Shown here: piece by piece, positions 7,829 to 15,745 of the stretch | Layout: each line of letters begins with the position of its first letter | Numbering within the stretch: the stretch's first letter is position 1 | Source of the DNA: Pseudomonadota bacterium | GTDB lineage: Bacteria > Pseudomonadota > Alphaproteobacteria > Sphingomonadales > Sphingomonadaceae | Direction: 5' to 3' | DNA length: 64,000 bases | Assembly (NCBI GenBank): GCA_023436615.1 | Contig: JAEZIO010000020.1 | Span: 1-64,000 of the forward strand | The notes under the pieces: generated by a model | Databases searched by the model: none | What the model was told of the DNA's origin: nothing | The model's input: only the letters and a program-made list of their open reading frames with translations | Program-made: the position numbers and the translations under genes

Positions 7829-9369
7829 TCCATCGCCATTGCCGGACTAGCGCCGCCCGGGCGGTTGCCGCGCCGCATGAGCAAGAGCAGCGGCAGGACC
7901 GCGAAGGTGACGATCATCATCAGCTTGAAATCGTCGAGATAGGCGATGAACACGGCCTGCCGCGTAACCTCCGCGTTGATGAGCGCGACCGCGGCGTTGC
8001 CGGGAACGCCGAGGCTTTCGAGCAGCGGCCCGACCGTGGTCGGCACCTTGGTTCCGATCGCGCTTGCCATGTCCGCATGCGCGACCTGGCTCATCCGCAC
8101 CAATTGCGTGCTCACGATCGAGATGCCGATCGACCCACCGACGTTCCGGGCGAGGTTGAGCAGGCTCGCCGCCGTCGTCCGCGCCTTGGGCGCCAGCGTC
8201 TCGAACGCGAGGCTCTGCAGCGGGACGAAGATGAGCCCGAGCCCGAGGCCCTGGACGACGCCGCTCCAGATAACCGGCGACGACGGCTGGTCGAGCGCGA
8301 AGCCCGTCATCATCCACAGCGAGACGCCCATCAGCACCACGCCCAGCCCGACCAGCAGGCGCGCATCGATCCGGCCCGTGAGCCGGCCGGCCAGCAGCAT
8401 CGAGGCGAGCGTTCCGATGCCCCGGGGCGCGGTGAGGAATCCCGACTGGAGCACCGAATAGCCGTAAAGGTTCTGCAAAAGCGGCGGCAGCAGCGCCAGG
8501 CCGGCGAGCAGCAGCACGCCGGTCACGACCATGAACACCATGCCGGTTGCGAAATTGCGGTCGGCGAACATGCTTCGGTCGAACAGGGGCCGCTTTGCGG
8601 TGACGATGTGGACCACGAACATCCAGAAGGCCGCGATCGACACGCCGGCCTCGACGATGATCTCCCAGCTGTCGAACCAGTCTTCCTGCTGGCCGCGGTC
8701 GAGGCACAGCTGCAGCGCGCCCACAGCCACCGCGAGCAGCGCGAATCCCAGATAATCGAACTTGCGGCGGTGGGTTTCGGTCTTCGGCAGGAACCGGACC
8801 AGCAGCAGGGCGCAGACGATTCCGACGGGCAGGTTGACGAGGAATACCCAGCGCCAGTTGTAATTGTCGGTCAGCCATCCGCCCAGCACCGGGCCCAGGA
8901 TCGGACCGATCATGATGCCGCCGCCGAAAAGGGCCATCGCCTGCCCGTGATTTTCGCGCGGGTTGATGTCGAACAGCGTCGCCTGCGCCAGCGGCACGAT
9001 GAACGCGCCGCTGACGCCCTGCGCGGCGCGGAACAGCACCATCTCGGTCAGAGAGGTCGAGGCTGCGCAAAGGACCGACGCTACGGTGAAGCCGACGACC
9101 GAGATCAGCATCAGCCGCTTGCGGCCTACGCGGTCCGCGAGCCAGCCGCTGATCGGAAGCGCGATGGCCGATGCGACGATGTAGCTCGTCAGCACCCAGT
9201 TGATCGTGTCCTGGGTCGCGCTGAGGCTCGCCTGCATGTGCGGCAAGGCGACGTTGGCGATGGTGGTGTCGAGCACCTGCAGCAAGACCGCCATCATCAC
9301 GCCGATGGTGACGATGATCCGCTGCTCGCGCGGCAGCGGGTGCGTGGCGATTTCCGCGCTCGCGGCCAC
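7825..9369 (-). CDS. emrB: EmrB/QacA-type multidrug efflux MFS transporter
   Basis: 514 residues from a GTG at 9369, one base after the emrA stop. DHA2-family transporter with 14 predicted helices; motif C-like QVLDTTIANVALPHMQ in helix 1, ADRVGRKRLMLIS between helices 2 and 3, and GPILGPVLGGWLTDNYNWRWVF in helix 5 match the EmrB group. Works as the proton-driven inner-membrane pump with the EmrA adaptor. An upstream in-frame start would run far into emrA and is rejected. Probably under control of the MarR gene two genes upstream. Confidence 0.92.
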   Translation of the reverse strand: MAASAEIATHPLPREQRIIVTIGVMMAVLLQVLDTTIANVALPHMQASLSATQDTINWVLTSYIVASAIALPISGWLADRVGRKRLMLISVVGFTVASVLCAASTSLTEMVLFRAAQGVSGAFIVPLAQATLFDINPRENHGQAMALFGGGIMIGPILGPVLGGWLTDNYNWRWVFLVNLPVGIVCALLLVRFLPKTETHRRKFDYLGFALLAVAVGALQLCLDRGQQEDWFDSWEIIVEAGVSIAAFWMFVVHIVTAKRPLFDRSMFADRNFATGMVFMVVTGVLLLAGLALLPPLLQNLYGYSVLQSGFLTAPRGIGTLASMLLAGRLTGRIDARLLVGLGVVLMGVSLWMMTGFALDQPSSPVIWSGVVQGLGLGLIFVPLQSLAFETLAPKARTTAASLLNLARNVGGSIGISIVSTQLVRMSQVAHADMASAIGTKVPTTVGPLLESLGVPGNAAVALINAEVTRQAVFIAYLDDFKLMMIVTFAVLPLLLLMRRGNRPGGASPAMAMD

Positions 9370-9370
9370 G

Positions 9371-10462
9371 CTAGGTCCTTGAGTGCAGGTGCACCGTGAC
9401 GACGGCGGAAAGACCGGCCACCATGGGCTTGCCTGGGCGGCCGTCGATGGCAATCCGGACAGGAACCCGCTGCGTGACCTTCACCCAATTGCCGTTGGCA
9501 TTCTGGGCGGGGATGATCGCGAACTCGCTGCCAGTCCCGGCGCCGATGCTTTGGACGTGGCCCTTGAGGTCGAGGCCGGGATAGGCGTCGATGTCGATAT
9601 CCGCGGCCTGTCCGGGAGCCATCTCCGCGAGATCTTTCTCCTTGAAGTTGGCCTCGATCCACGCGTTTTGGCCGTGGACCAGGGATAGGAGCCCAACGCC
9701 GGGCGCGACCGCCTGCCCGACCTGGAGCCGCTCCGAATTGGCGATCTCGCCGTCCATCGGCGCGCGGACTTCTGTGCGCTTGAGGTCGAGCCTTGCCTTG
9801 TCGACCGCGGCCTGGGCCTGGGCGACCGACGGCTGCTCACCGGGCGCGATCGCGGCATTGGCGTTCGCAGCCCTTGCCCGCGCATCGGCGAGCGCCGTTT
9901 CCGCCGCGCGCACCTCGTTGAGCGCATCCTCATAATCCGCGCGGGTGGTGAAGCCCCGGGACAGCAGCGCCTGCTGCCGGCCCAGCGCGTTCCGCTTGAT
10001 GTCGAGGTTCGCCTGCGCTCCGACGATGTCGGCGCCCGTGCCCGCTGCCTGCGTGCGCAGCTGGCGCGTCTGGAGCCGAGCGGCGGCAAGCTGCGCCTCC
10101 GCCTGTTCGAGCGCCACCCGGTAGGGTTCGGGGTCGATCCGGAAAAGCAGCTCGCCGCGCTTCACATGGTCGCCGTCCTTCACGGCAACTTCAACGACGG
10201 CACCGCTGACCTGCGCGCTGACAGACACGATGTCCTGCTTCACCTGGGCATTGTCCGTCGACACCAGCCCTTCGCCGGAAATCCAGTAATAGATGCCGCC
10301 GGCAAGGAGCAGCAGCGGCACGATCAGCATCAGGATGGTCCGCTTGCGCGAGGTTCTCGGCTTCCGAGCCTTTCGGACCTTCCGCGTCGGCTCGATGGCG
10401 TCGGCGGCGTCCTCGGGGGTCTCCGTCGGCGCGGCGCCCGCTTCCTTTTTCAACTCGTTCAT
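9371..10462 (-). CDS. emrA: HlyD/EmrA-type membrane-fusion (adaptor) protein
   Basis: 363 residues. A basic cytosolic N-terminus (KVRKARKPRTSRKR) precedes one membrane helix (about 43-60). Then comes the family mark STDNAQVKQDIVSVSAQVSG, a lipoyl half-motif, a coiled-coil hairpin rich in Ala/Gln/Glu (about 110-210) and a C-terminal beta-barrel (VRIAIDGRPGKPMVAGLSA). It links the EmrB pump to an outer-membrane channel; no TolC gene is nearby. ATG overlaps the marR stop by 4 bp. Confidence 0.92.
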   Translation of the reverse strand: MNELKKEAGAAPTETPEDAADAIEPTRKVRKARKPRTSRKRTILMLIVPLLLLAGGIYYWISGEGLVSTDNAQVKQDIVSVSAQVSGAVVEVAVKDGDHVKRGELLFRIDPEPYRVALEQAEAQLAAARLQTRQLRTQAAGTGADIVGAQANLDIKRNALGRQQALLSRGFTTRADYEDALNEVRAAETALADARARAANANAAIAPGEQPSVAQAQAAVDKARLDLKRTEVRAPMDGEIANSERLQVGQAVAPGVGLLSLVHGQNAWIEANFKEKDLAEMAPGQAADIDIDAYPGLDLKGHVQSIGAGTGSEFAIIPAQNANGNWVKVTQRVPVRIAIDGRPGKPMVAGLSAVVTVHLHSRT

Positions 10463-10905
10463 GCGCGCAAAGCCTTCCCGCCCTGCTCTCCCGAGCCGGC
10501 GACATTGTCCCTGATGGCGGCAAGCCGTTGCTTCAGCGCCCGCAACTCAGGCTCGGCGATCCCGTCCATCGCATCGTCGGCGAGATCATGCGCCAGCGCA
10601 CGAAGCCGTTTGACGAGCGGAGCCGCTTTCTCGGTAAGCGCAAGCCGCCACGCGCGGCGGTCGTTGGGGTCCCGCTGGCGCTCCACGAGGCCCGCCTCCT
10701 CGAGCCGGTCGACGATCCGGCAAAGCGTGATCGGCTCCATGTCCAGGCGTTCGGCAAGGTCGACCTGGCGCAACCCCGGCTCGCGCTTGAGGCGCGCCAG
10801 CACTCGCCACTGCGGCCGAGTCACGCCGAGGGTCGCGGCCCGCTGGTCGAACGCGCGGCGGATCGACCGGGCGGTCTCGTGGATTTCGAAAAGCAGCTCT
10901 TCCAT
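10459..10905 (-). CDS. MarR-family transcriptional repressor of the emr operon
   Basis: 148 residues with a MarR winged helix: RQVDLAERLDMEPITLCRIV (recognition helix) and the wing LVERQRDPNDRRAWRLALTE. First gene of a three-gene operon with emrA and emrB (4-bp and 1-bp junctions). A near-perfect inverted repeat just upstream of its start is the likely autoregulatory operator. The inducer is unknown; family members typically respond to phenolic compounds. Confidence 0.93.
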   Translation of the reverse strand: MEELLFEIHETARSIRRAFDQRAATLGVTRPQWRVLARLKREPGLRQVDLAERLDMEPITLCRIVDRLEEAGLVERQRDPNDRRAWRLALTEKAAPLVKRLRALAHDLADDAMDGIAEPELRALKQRLAAIRDNVAGSGEQGGKALRA

Positions 10906-10917
10906 GGCGCGCGCATA

Positions 10918-10935
10918 TAATAAGCGTGCTTACTA
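10918..10935 (-). promoter_or_regulatory. MarR-type palindromic operator upstream of marR-emrAB
   Basis: On the coding (minus) strand, TAGTAAGC-AC-GCTTATTA: two 8-bp arms with one mismatch around a 2-bp centre, 13 bp upstream of the marR ATG. It overlaps an AT-rich -10 region (TTATTATATG) with TTGAAT (10936-10941) just upstream. No clear ribosome site lies between it and the ATG. Confidence 0.65.
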
Positions 10936-10976
10936 ATTCAATCGAGAATGCGTTGATCCGTGCCTGAACGGGCGCG

Positions 10977-11723
10977 TCACACCTCGGCGGAAAAAGGCGT
11001 GAAATCCGTCCGTTCGTCGAAGACGTCGACGCCTTCGCTACGCTTGAGGAATCCGACGACGGCATAGGTCACAGGCGTCAGCAGCGCTTCCCAGGCGACC
11101 TTGAGCACCCATTGGGTGAGCAGCACCTTCACGACGAGGTCATTCGTCCAACCGGCGGCACCGAGGAAGGCGGCGGGATAGAAGATCGCGCTGTCGACGC
11201 CCTGGCCGACGACGGTGCTGCCGATGGTTCGGGTCCAAAGGTGGCGCCCCTCGGTCCAGACCTTCATCTTCGCCATCACGAAGCTGTTGACGAACTCGCC
11301 CGCCCAGAAAGCCGCGATGGAGGCGAAGACGATGCGCGGGACCTGGCCGAACACCTGTTCGTAGGCTGCCTGTCCGGTCCATTCGCGCGCTGGCGGAAGC
11401 GCGACGACGACGGTGGCCATGAACGCCATGAACAGCATGGCGACCGTCCCCGCCCAGATGCAGCGGCGCGCGCGGGCGTAACCATATACTTCCGTCAGCA
11501 CGTCGCCGAGGACGTAGGACAGAGGAAAGAACAGGATGCCCGCGCCGAACGGCCACTCGCCGACCAGCGGCAGGTGGACGACGGCGACCTTGCCTGCTCC
11601 GAGCACGTTCGAGAGAAGCAGGATTGCGACGAAGGCCGCCATCATGAAGTCGAACCACCGAACGGGGCGGCGATGGAGCTCGCTCGCGTCGACTCGCTTC
11701 GGCTTGCGGCTGAATACCCCCAC
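10977..11723 (-). CDS. yhhQ: YhhQ-family queuosine-precursor transporter
   Basis: 248-residue membrane protein of the VUT/YhhQ (DUF165) family, with about six helices. Marks include WPFGAGILFFPLSYVLGDVL (conserved acidic residue), EVYGYARARRCIW, FWAGEFVNSFVMAKMKV and RTIGSTVVGQGVDSAIFYP. E. coli YhhQ brings preQ0/preQ1 into the cell for tRNA queuosine. No queuosine gene is adjacent, and I saw no preQ1 riboswitch in the 100 bp upstream. Confidence 0.9.
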   Translation of the reverse strand: MGVFSRKPKRVDASELHRRPVRWFDFMMAAFVAILLLSNVLGAGKVAVVHLPLVGEWPFGAGILFFPLSYVLGDVLTEVYGYARARRCIWAGTVAMLFMAFMATVVVALPPAREWTGQAAYEQVFGQVPRIVFASIAAFWAGEFVNSFVMAKMKVWTEGRHLWTRTIGSTVVGQGVDSAIFYPAAFLGAAGWTNDLVVKVLLTQWVLKVAWEALLTPVTYAVVGFLKRSEGVDVFDERTDFTPFSAEV

Positions 11724-11828
11724 AGTGCGCTTCTAAGTTGGCCGTTGCGCGCGCGAAAGAGGGGGCCGCGGGCGCGTTGACGCCCAGCAACCGACCACTT
11801 AATTCCGCGAGGGTCTGAGCGCCTTTGG

Positions 11829-11902
11829 GCGGGTATGATGTAGTGGCAGCCTGTCAGCTTCCCAAGCTGAACGCGCGGGTTCGATTCCCGCTACCCGCTC
11901 CA
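11829..11902 (+). tRNA. tRNA-Gly (anticodon CCC)
   Basis: 74 nt with an encoded CCA end. Acceptor GCGGGTA pairs with TACCCGC; the anticodon arm TCAGC-TTCCCAA-GCTGA gives anticodon CCC, and the T arm GCGGG-TTCGATT-CCCGC is perfect. Confidence 0.96.
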
Positions 11903-11935
11903 GAACCGACATGCCGGGGCATGTCGACGTTCTGG
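11900..11935 (+). terminator. Long hairpin sharing the CCA end of tRNA-Gly
   Basis: CCAGAAC-CGACATGC (11900-11914) pairs with GCATGTCG (11919-11926) and GTTCTGG (11929-11935): 15 pairs with a 2-base bulge and a 4-base loop. The first three stem bases are the tRNA CCA. No T-run follows, so it is a 3'-processing or termination structure rather than a textbook terminator. Confidence 0.55.
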
Positions 11936-11963
11936 AGCGCGCTCGGAACGGCGGCGGCACGTC

Positions 11964-12725
11964 TTACTCGCCGTCCACCACCTCTACCCTCGCCTCCTGC
12001 AGACGGCGTCGCAACTCCGCGGCGCACGCATGAGCCAGATGCTCGTCCTCGCAGCGAATGACGAAGTCCGCGCCGAACGTACCGTCGCGATAGAAGGGGT
12101 AGCTGCCGACGGAGACCCCGGGGAATTCGTCCTGCACGCGCCGCAGCAGGTCCGCGACATCGCTCTCGGCGGCATGGGCCCGCACGGTGACGGACACGAT
12201 TGGCTTCCCGCCGGCGAGCTTTCCGTCGAGCGCCGCGAGCATTGCGCCGGCGATGTTGGGGACGCCGGCAAGGATGTAAACGTTGCCGATCCTCACGCCC
12301 GGCGCGCCGGACGACGGGTTCGGGATCAGCTCGGCGCCTTCGGGCACGCGGGCCATTCGCAGCCGCGCCTCCGTCAGACCGAGGGGGCGATTGCGGTAAT
12401 AATCCTCGAGGATCTGGCGCGCGTGAGGGTCGATGACCACGGGCACGCCGAACGCGGCAGCAATCGAATCGATGGTGATGTCGTCATGGGTCGGGCCGAT
12501 GCCACCGGTCGTGAACACATAATCGTGGTTGGGCCGGAGCGCGTTGACCGCGGGGACGATGGCTGGTTGGTCGTCCGCTACGACGCGAACCTCGACGAGG
12601 CGGATACCCTGCGCGTTCAGCCAGCGCGCGACTTGCGCGACATTCTTGTCCTCGGTCCGGCCGGAGAGGATTTCATCGCCGATCACGATCAACGCGGCGG
12701 TCCAGGTTTTCGATTCGTCGGCCAA
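11964..12725 (-). CDS. CinA N-terminal/MoaB-like molybdopterin-binding domain protein
   Basis: 253 residues with the MoaB/Mog-like fold: VIGDEILSGRTEDKN at the start and the loop FTTGGIGPTHDDITIDSIA that binds molybdopterin or nucleotide in the family. It lacks the C-terminal amidohydrolase (PncC) domain of full CinA, so it is the short stand-alone form often annotated competence/damage-inducible protein A. Divergent from map, with 48 bp between the starts. The molecular role of these short forms is uncertain. Confidence 0.88.
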   Translation of the reverse strand: MADESKTWTAALIVIGDEILSGRTEDKNVAQVARWLNAQGIRLVEVRVVADDQPAIVPAVNALRPNHDYVFTTGGIGPTHDDITIDSIAAAFGVPVVIDPHARQILEDYYRNRPLGLTEARLRMARVPEGAELIPNPSSGAPGVRIGNVYILAGVPNIAGAMLAALDGKLAGGKPIVSVTVRAHAAESDVADLLRRVQDEFPGVSVGSYPFYRDGTFGADFVIRCEDEHLAHACAAELRRRLQEARVEVVDGE

Positions 12726-12773
12726 TCCCGCGCCTCCGGTGACTTCGCCCGCCCGAATGCCTATCTAGGCGGC

Positions 12774-13604
12774 ATGACTCAATACATCACCGTCGCCGAG
12801 GACGACCGCGTCGAGGCGCGCAACGGCGTCATCAAGCTTCATGGACCGGAAGCCTTCGAGGGCATGCGCCGCGCCGGCCGCCTTGCCGCCGAAATCCTCG
12901 ACGCTCTCGTCCCCCACGTGGTGCCGGGCGTCACAACCGACGAGATCGATGCCATCGTCTACCGAATGACGACCGAGGCCGGCGGAGTTCCAGCGACGCT
13001 CGGCTATCGCGGTTTCACGCGCAGTTGCTGCACGTCGATCAATCATGTCGTGTGCCACGGAATCCCCGGCGACCGCGTCCTCAAGGACGGCGATATCGTC
13101 AACATCGACGTGACCCCCATCCTCGACGGTTGGCACGGCGACACGAGCCGGATGTTTTTGGTGGGTGACGTGCCGATCAAGGCGAAGCGCCTCGTCGACA
13201 TCACCTACGAATGCCTGATGCTCGGCCTCGAGCAGGCCCGGCCCGGCAGTCGCATGGGCGACATTTCGAACGCCATCCAGACCCACGCCGAGCGTCATCG
13301 CTATAGCGTCGTCCGCGACTTCTGCGGCCATGGCCTGGGGCGCCTGTTCCACGACAGTCCGGAAGTCATTCATGCCGGGCGGCCCGGGACGGGTCCGGAG
13401 CTGAGGCCCGGAATGTTCTTCACGGTCGAGCCGATGATCAACATCGGCCGGGCCGACGTGAAACTGCTCGACGACGGCTGGACAGCGGTCACCCGCGACC
13501 GCTCGCTGTCGGCCCAGTTTGAACATTCGATCGGGATCACCGAAACGGGTTGCGAGATTTTCACGAAGAGCCCCCGCGGCTTGGACAAGCCGCCCTACGA
13601 ATAA
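12774..13604 (+). CDS. map: Methionine aminopeptidase type I
   Basis: 276 residues. Removes the initiator Met from nascent proteins in the cytosol. All five metal ligands of the pita-bread fold are present: Asp112 and Asp123 (NIDVTPILDGWHGDTSRM), His186 (CGHGLGRLFH), Glu219 (FTVEPMI) and Glu250 (QFEHSIGIT), plus the substrate His in INHVVCHGIPG. The ATG at 12774 gives the usual length; longer in-frame starts would overlap the divergent CinA-like gene. The last codons (RGLDKPPYE) are duplicated in frame just after the stop. Confidence 0.95.
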   Translation: MTQYITVAEDDRVEARNGVIKLHGPEAFEGMRRAGRLAAEILDALVPHVVPGVTTDEIDAIVYRMTTEAGGVPATLGYRGFTRSCCTSINHVVCHGIPGDRVLKDGDIVNIDVTPILDGWHGDTSRMFLVGDVPIKAKRLVDITYECLMLGLEQARPGSRMGDISNAIQTHAERHRYSVVRDFCGHGLGRLFHDSPEVIHAGRPGTGPELRPGMFFTVEPMINIGRADVKLLDDGWTAVTRDRSLSAQFEHSIGITETGCEIFTKSPRGLDKPPYE

Positions 13605-13629
13605 CTCGGCTTGGACAAGCCGCCTTACG
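13577..13629 (+). repeat. 30-bp-offset tandem duplication across the map stop codon
   Basis: A 23-bp unit beginning CGGCTTGGACAAGCCGCC and ending TACG occurs at 13577-13599 and 13607-13629 with one mismatch. Each contains the small inverted repeat GGCTT-GGAC-AAGCC. The offset of 30 bp keeps the reading frame: the second copy reads LGLDKPPYV and then TAG directly after the map TAA. Confidence 0.85.
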
Positions 13630-13711
13630 TTTAGCGGCTTAGGCCCGCCGGCACGCACTGGCGTGCATGGGGAGTCGTCGCAGCGGCGCCGACGGGCCGG
13701 TGCCGATCCGA

Positions 13712-13945
13712 TCAGATCGACACCAACAGAAGCGCCAGAAGGAACAGCTTGAAGAGCACGATAGACGCCAGGGCCACGATCGTGCCTGTTCCGAAATCCC
13801 CCACTGAAAGCCCCTCGCCCGAACCGTCGATGTCGGCGTCAGCGTAGTCCGCGGCGGGCACGCGCACGGCCATCGCGATCGCCCCTTGCTTATGCCGGGG
13901 CCGCGCAATCGACGGTCGATCGAACAAGTCCAGTTCCAGTGTCAT
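13712..13945 (-). CDS. Small tail-anchored hypothetical protein
   Basis: 77 residues. A polar N-terminus with DIDGSGEGLSVGD is followed by one C-terminal hydrophobic helix (about 53-76, GTIVALASIVLFKLFLLALL), so it is probably a tail-anchored inner-membrane protein. Its ATG overlaps the stop of the upstream Rnk-like gene by 4 bp, marking the third member of an operon of small proteins. No recognisable domain. Function unknown. Confidence 0.6.
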   Translation of the reverse strand: MTLELDLFDRPSIARPRHKQGAIAMAVRVPAADYADADIDGSGEGLSVGDFGTGTIVALASIVLFKLFLLALLLVSI

Positions 13946-14472
13946 TTCATCCTCTCTTGTTGTGAATTGCGGCTGTCCGCCGGCGGTCCAGCGCGCTTCA
14001 GCCTCGGCCTTCGCATGCGCCAGTGCGCCGGCCGCACGGAAAATACCTGCAGCGGCTGGAGCTCACCGATATCGTCGGGCCACAGGATCGACTGCCCCGC
14101 ACGAAGACCGACGAGACCGGCACCGAGACGGGACGCGACGCTTAGCCCGAACGGCTCGCGGGCCACCGACGGGTGAAGGAGCTGGCCGAGCCGCCGCTTG
14201 CCCTCGCCTGCTCGGAATTCGACGAAGCTGTTCATGACCGCGAGGTCGTCAGGCACGCTGCCCGGAGCCAGCTTCTTGGCCAGCTTGAGCTTCTTCAGGA
14301 GCAAAACGGAGGCCAGATCGTCATCGAGGCCAAGCGCGACCGCGCTTAAATAATGGACCTCGTTCTCGGCAACCGCGAACGGCGCGTCTTCGCTGATGCG
14401 GTACCACAGGTCGCCGATCATCTCCGCCGGCAATGGCGGCAGAGCGGCTCGAGGCTGTGCGACTGCAGCCAT
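13942..14472 (-). CDS. Rnk/GreA-C-terminal-like protein
   Basis: 176 residues from the ATG at 14472. The C-terminal half matches the FKBP-like domain of Rnk and GreA/GreB: VMNSFVEFRAGEGKRRLGQL, HPSVAREPFGLSVASRLGAG and LVGLRAGQSILWP. The N-terminal half (LWYRISEDAPFAVAENEVHYL) is not the GreA coiled coil, so it is closer to Rnk, which binds RNA polymerase near the secondary channel. Position between two small genes with a 1-bp gap and a 4-bp overlap indicates one operon. Target inferred only. Confidence 0.75.
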   Translation of the reverse strand: MAAVAQPRAALPPLPAEMIGDLWYRISEDAPFAVAENEVHYLSAVALGLDDDLASVLLLKKLKLAKKLAPGSVPDDLAVMNSFVEFRAGEGKRRLGQLLHPSVAREPFGLSVASRLGAGLVGLRAGQSILWPDDIGELQPLQVFSVRPAHWRMRRPRLKRAGPPADSRNSQQERMK

Positions 14473-14473
14473 G

Positions 14474-14686
14474 TCAGTTGCCGCCGCGCCGTTGGCGTGC
14501 CGCTGCCCGTCGCTTGATCGCCGCCAGCTCGTCGACGTGGCGGACGAGCGCCCTGGCTCTGGGGAAAGTCTTGCCCTCCAGCTTCTTGTAATGCGGGTTC
14601 GAGGTGAAGAAGCGAAATCCGCCGGCGCCTCGCACGGCCACGCCGACAACTGTGCGGTCGGCCTCTATGACGAAACGATCTGACAA
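14474..14686 (-). CDS. Small conserved hypothetical protein
   Basis: 70 residues from a TTG at 14686 that has GGAGGA four bases upstream; an in-frame TTG at 14698 would bury that ribosome site inside the gene. The sequence SDRFVIEADRTVVGVAVRG, GGFRFFTSNPHYKKLEGKTF and RARALVRHVDELA matches a short protein family I know from sphingomonad genomes, without known function. It is first in the operon with the Rnk-like gene and a tail-anchored protein. No membrane segment. Confidence 0.65.
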   Translation of the reverse strand: MSDRFVIEADRTVVGVAVRGAGGFRFFTSNPHYKKLEGKTFPRARALVRHVDELAAIKRRAAARQRRGGN

Positions 14687-14833
14687 TGAGTCCTCCAATG
14701 CACGCGCACCTGAGAGCCGGGCCGAAGACGGCGCGTCGAATGTCGGTTTTCGGCTCGGATATCGCTGCGCATCCGCGCAGCTCGTCGAGGTGGCGCCCTT
14801 CCGCTGCTCCCTCGGGAACGGCGGGACGGGCGC

Positions 14834-14899
14834 CTAGACGCGTGCGGTGCTGCTTCCGCTGTGCACTTCGTGGCGAAGGATCATGGTGGTCATCATCAT
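14834..14899 (-). CDS. Micro-ORF ending HSGSSTARV (candidate leader or signal peptide)
   Basis: 21 codons, opening with three ATGs and ending HSGSSTARV-stop, 147 bp upstream of the small-protein operon that starts at 14686. The C-terminal codons match those of a second micro-ORF at 15746-15811 (HPGSSTARR): over the six shared codons GSSTAR the nucleotides differ only at third positions, which points to selection on peptide sequence. A possible promoter is TTGATT (14935-14940) with CATATC (14912-14917), 17 bp apart. No ribosome site is seen. I do not recognise a function. Confidence 0.45.
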   Translation of the reverse strand: MMMTTMILRHEVHSGSSTARV

Positions 14900-14973
14900 C
14901 TTGATATTACCGATATGGCCTGCTCGATCTGGCTAATCAACCGTGATGGGGAAAAACGAAAGAAGCTGCGGAA

Positions 14974-15270
14974 TTAGCGAAAAATAGCCGCCAACATGAC
15001 TGCAATAAACAGGAGAAACGGGCTAAGAAGACCGAAAATATCCTTCATCCGAATTCGCAGCCGCCGCCGATGATCGCGCATGAATCGCTCCGCGCGCGGT
15101 CCGATCGCGCCGTCGCTGAGCATCAGCGCGACGTCGAGCGACGGCAGGCGCGGGAAGATTGCGACCAGGTGGTCGACTTCGCCGCGCTCGAGCTTCGGGT
15201 AACGTCCGATCAGTTCGGACGCTTCGTTCACCAGCCTTGCGTTGCCGGTCCCGTCCAGAGCCGCGAGCAT
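14974..15270 (-). CDS. Tail-anchored small protein, copy 2
   Basis: 98 residues. A soluble helical part (NEASELIGRYPKLERGEVDH, LPSLDVALMLSDGAIG, FMRDHRRRLRIRM) precedes one C-terminal membrane helix (about 77-97, IFGLLSPFLLFIAVMLAAIF). It is homologous by eye to the preceding gene: both share the YP-L/V-x2-x-E pattern, an acidic middle and the xxHRxxLRxx motif just before the membrane. Ribosome site GGAGG; its ATG shares a base with the upstream stop (TAATG), so translation is coupled. Function unknown. Confidence 0.7.
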   Translation of the reverse strand: MLAALDGTGNARLVNEASELIGRYPKLERGEVDHLVAIFPRLPSLDVALMLSDGAIGPRAERFMRDHRRRLRIRMKDIFGLLSPFLLFIAVMLAAIFR

Positions 15271-15611
15271 TACGCGCCTCCAATCGAATTCCACAGCAGC
15301 CAGCAGATGGCGAGGAAGGCGACGACGAGGGCGATCGCCGTCACGATCTCGATCGGGCCGAAGCGAAGCTGGTCCCGATGGTTCGCAAAGAAATGCTGGA
15401 GCTGCGCGCGCACAGTCTCGTCCGACGCTAAGCGTTCGATTTCGACATAGCGCGCGGTGCGTATGTGCTTCAGGATCTCCGCCGCTTCCGCCGCTGATAC
15501 GTTGGGATATTTCGCGACGAGATTGACGATGCGGGTACGCTTGTCCGCCGGCCGGTCGGCCGCGTCGCGCTTCGCAAACAGGGTTTCGGACTGTGCAGGC
15601 CAGCTTGCCAT
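15270..15611 (-). CDS. Tail-anchored small protein, copy 1
   Basis: 113 residues from the ATG at 15611 with GGAGGTG upstream. Layout: basic/acidic N-terminus, a helical domain (TRIVNLVAKYPNVSAAEAAE, YVEIERLASDETVRAQ, HFFANHRDQLRFG) and a C-terminal membrane helix (about 90-110, IVTAIALVVAFLAICWLLW). Paralogue of the following gene, with the same order and spacing of features. The lack of a signal peptide and the terminal helix suggest the soluble part faces the cytosol. Anti-sigma-like or membrane-scaffold roles are possible, but nothing in the sequence decides. Confidence 0.7.
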   Translation of the reverse strand: MASWPAQSETLFAKRDAADRPADKRTRIVNLVAKYPNVSAAEAAEILKHIRTARYVEIERLASDETVRAQLQHFFANHRDQLRFGPIEIVTAIALVVAFLAICWLLWNSIGGA

Positions 15612-15745
15612 CGGCACCTCCACTGCTGCAGGCCTCGGCCACGCGCAGCGTGGCGGCTGAGACCCTAGGTTATCGGAAGGCTCCGCTATCGGAACCGGGT
15701 GGAGAGCAGCCCTGCGAAGCGGGCGGTCGCCTCGCGCGCAGGGCG

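Noticed and set aside
8077..9399. 440-codon frame antisense to emrB
   Set aside because: His/Asp/Arg/Gln-rich shadow composition with no known fold, fully covered by a clear transporter gene.
11724..11828. preQ1 riboswitch upstream of yhhQ
   Set aside because: No preQ1 aptamer motif or terminator-type switch visible on that strand.
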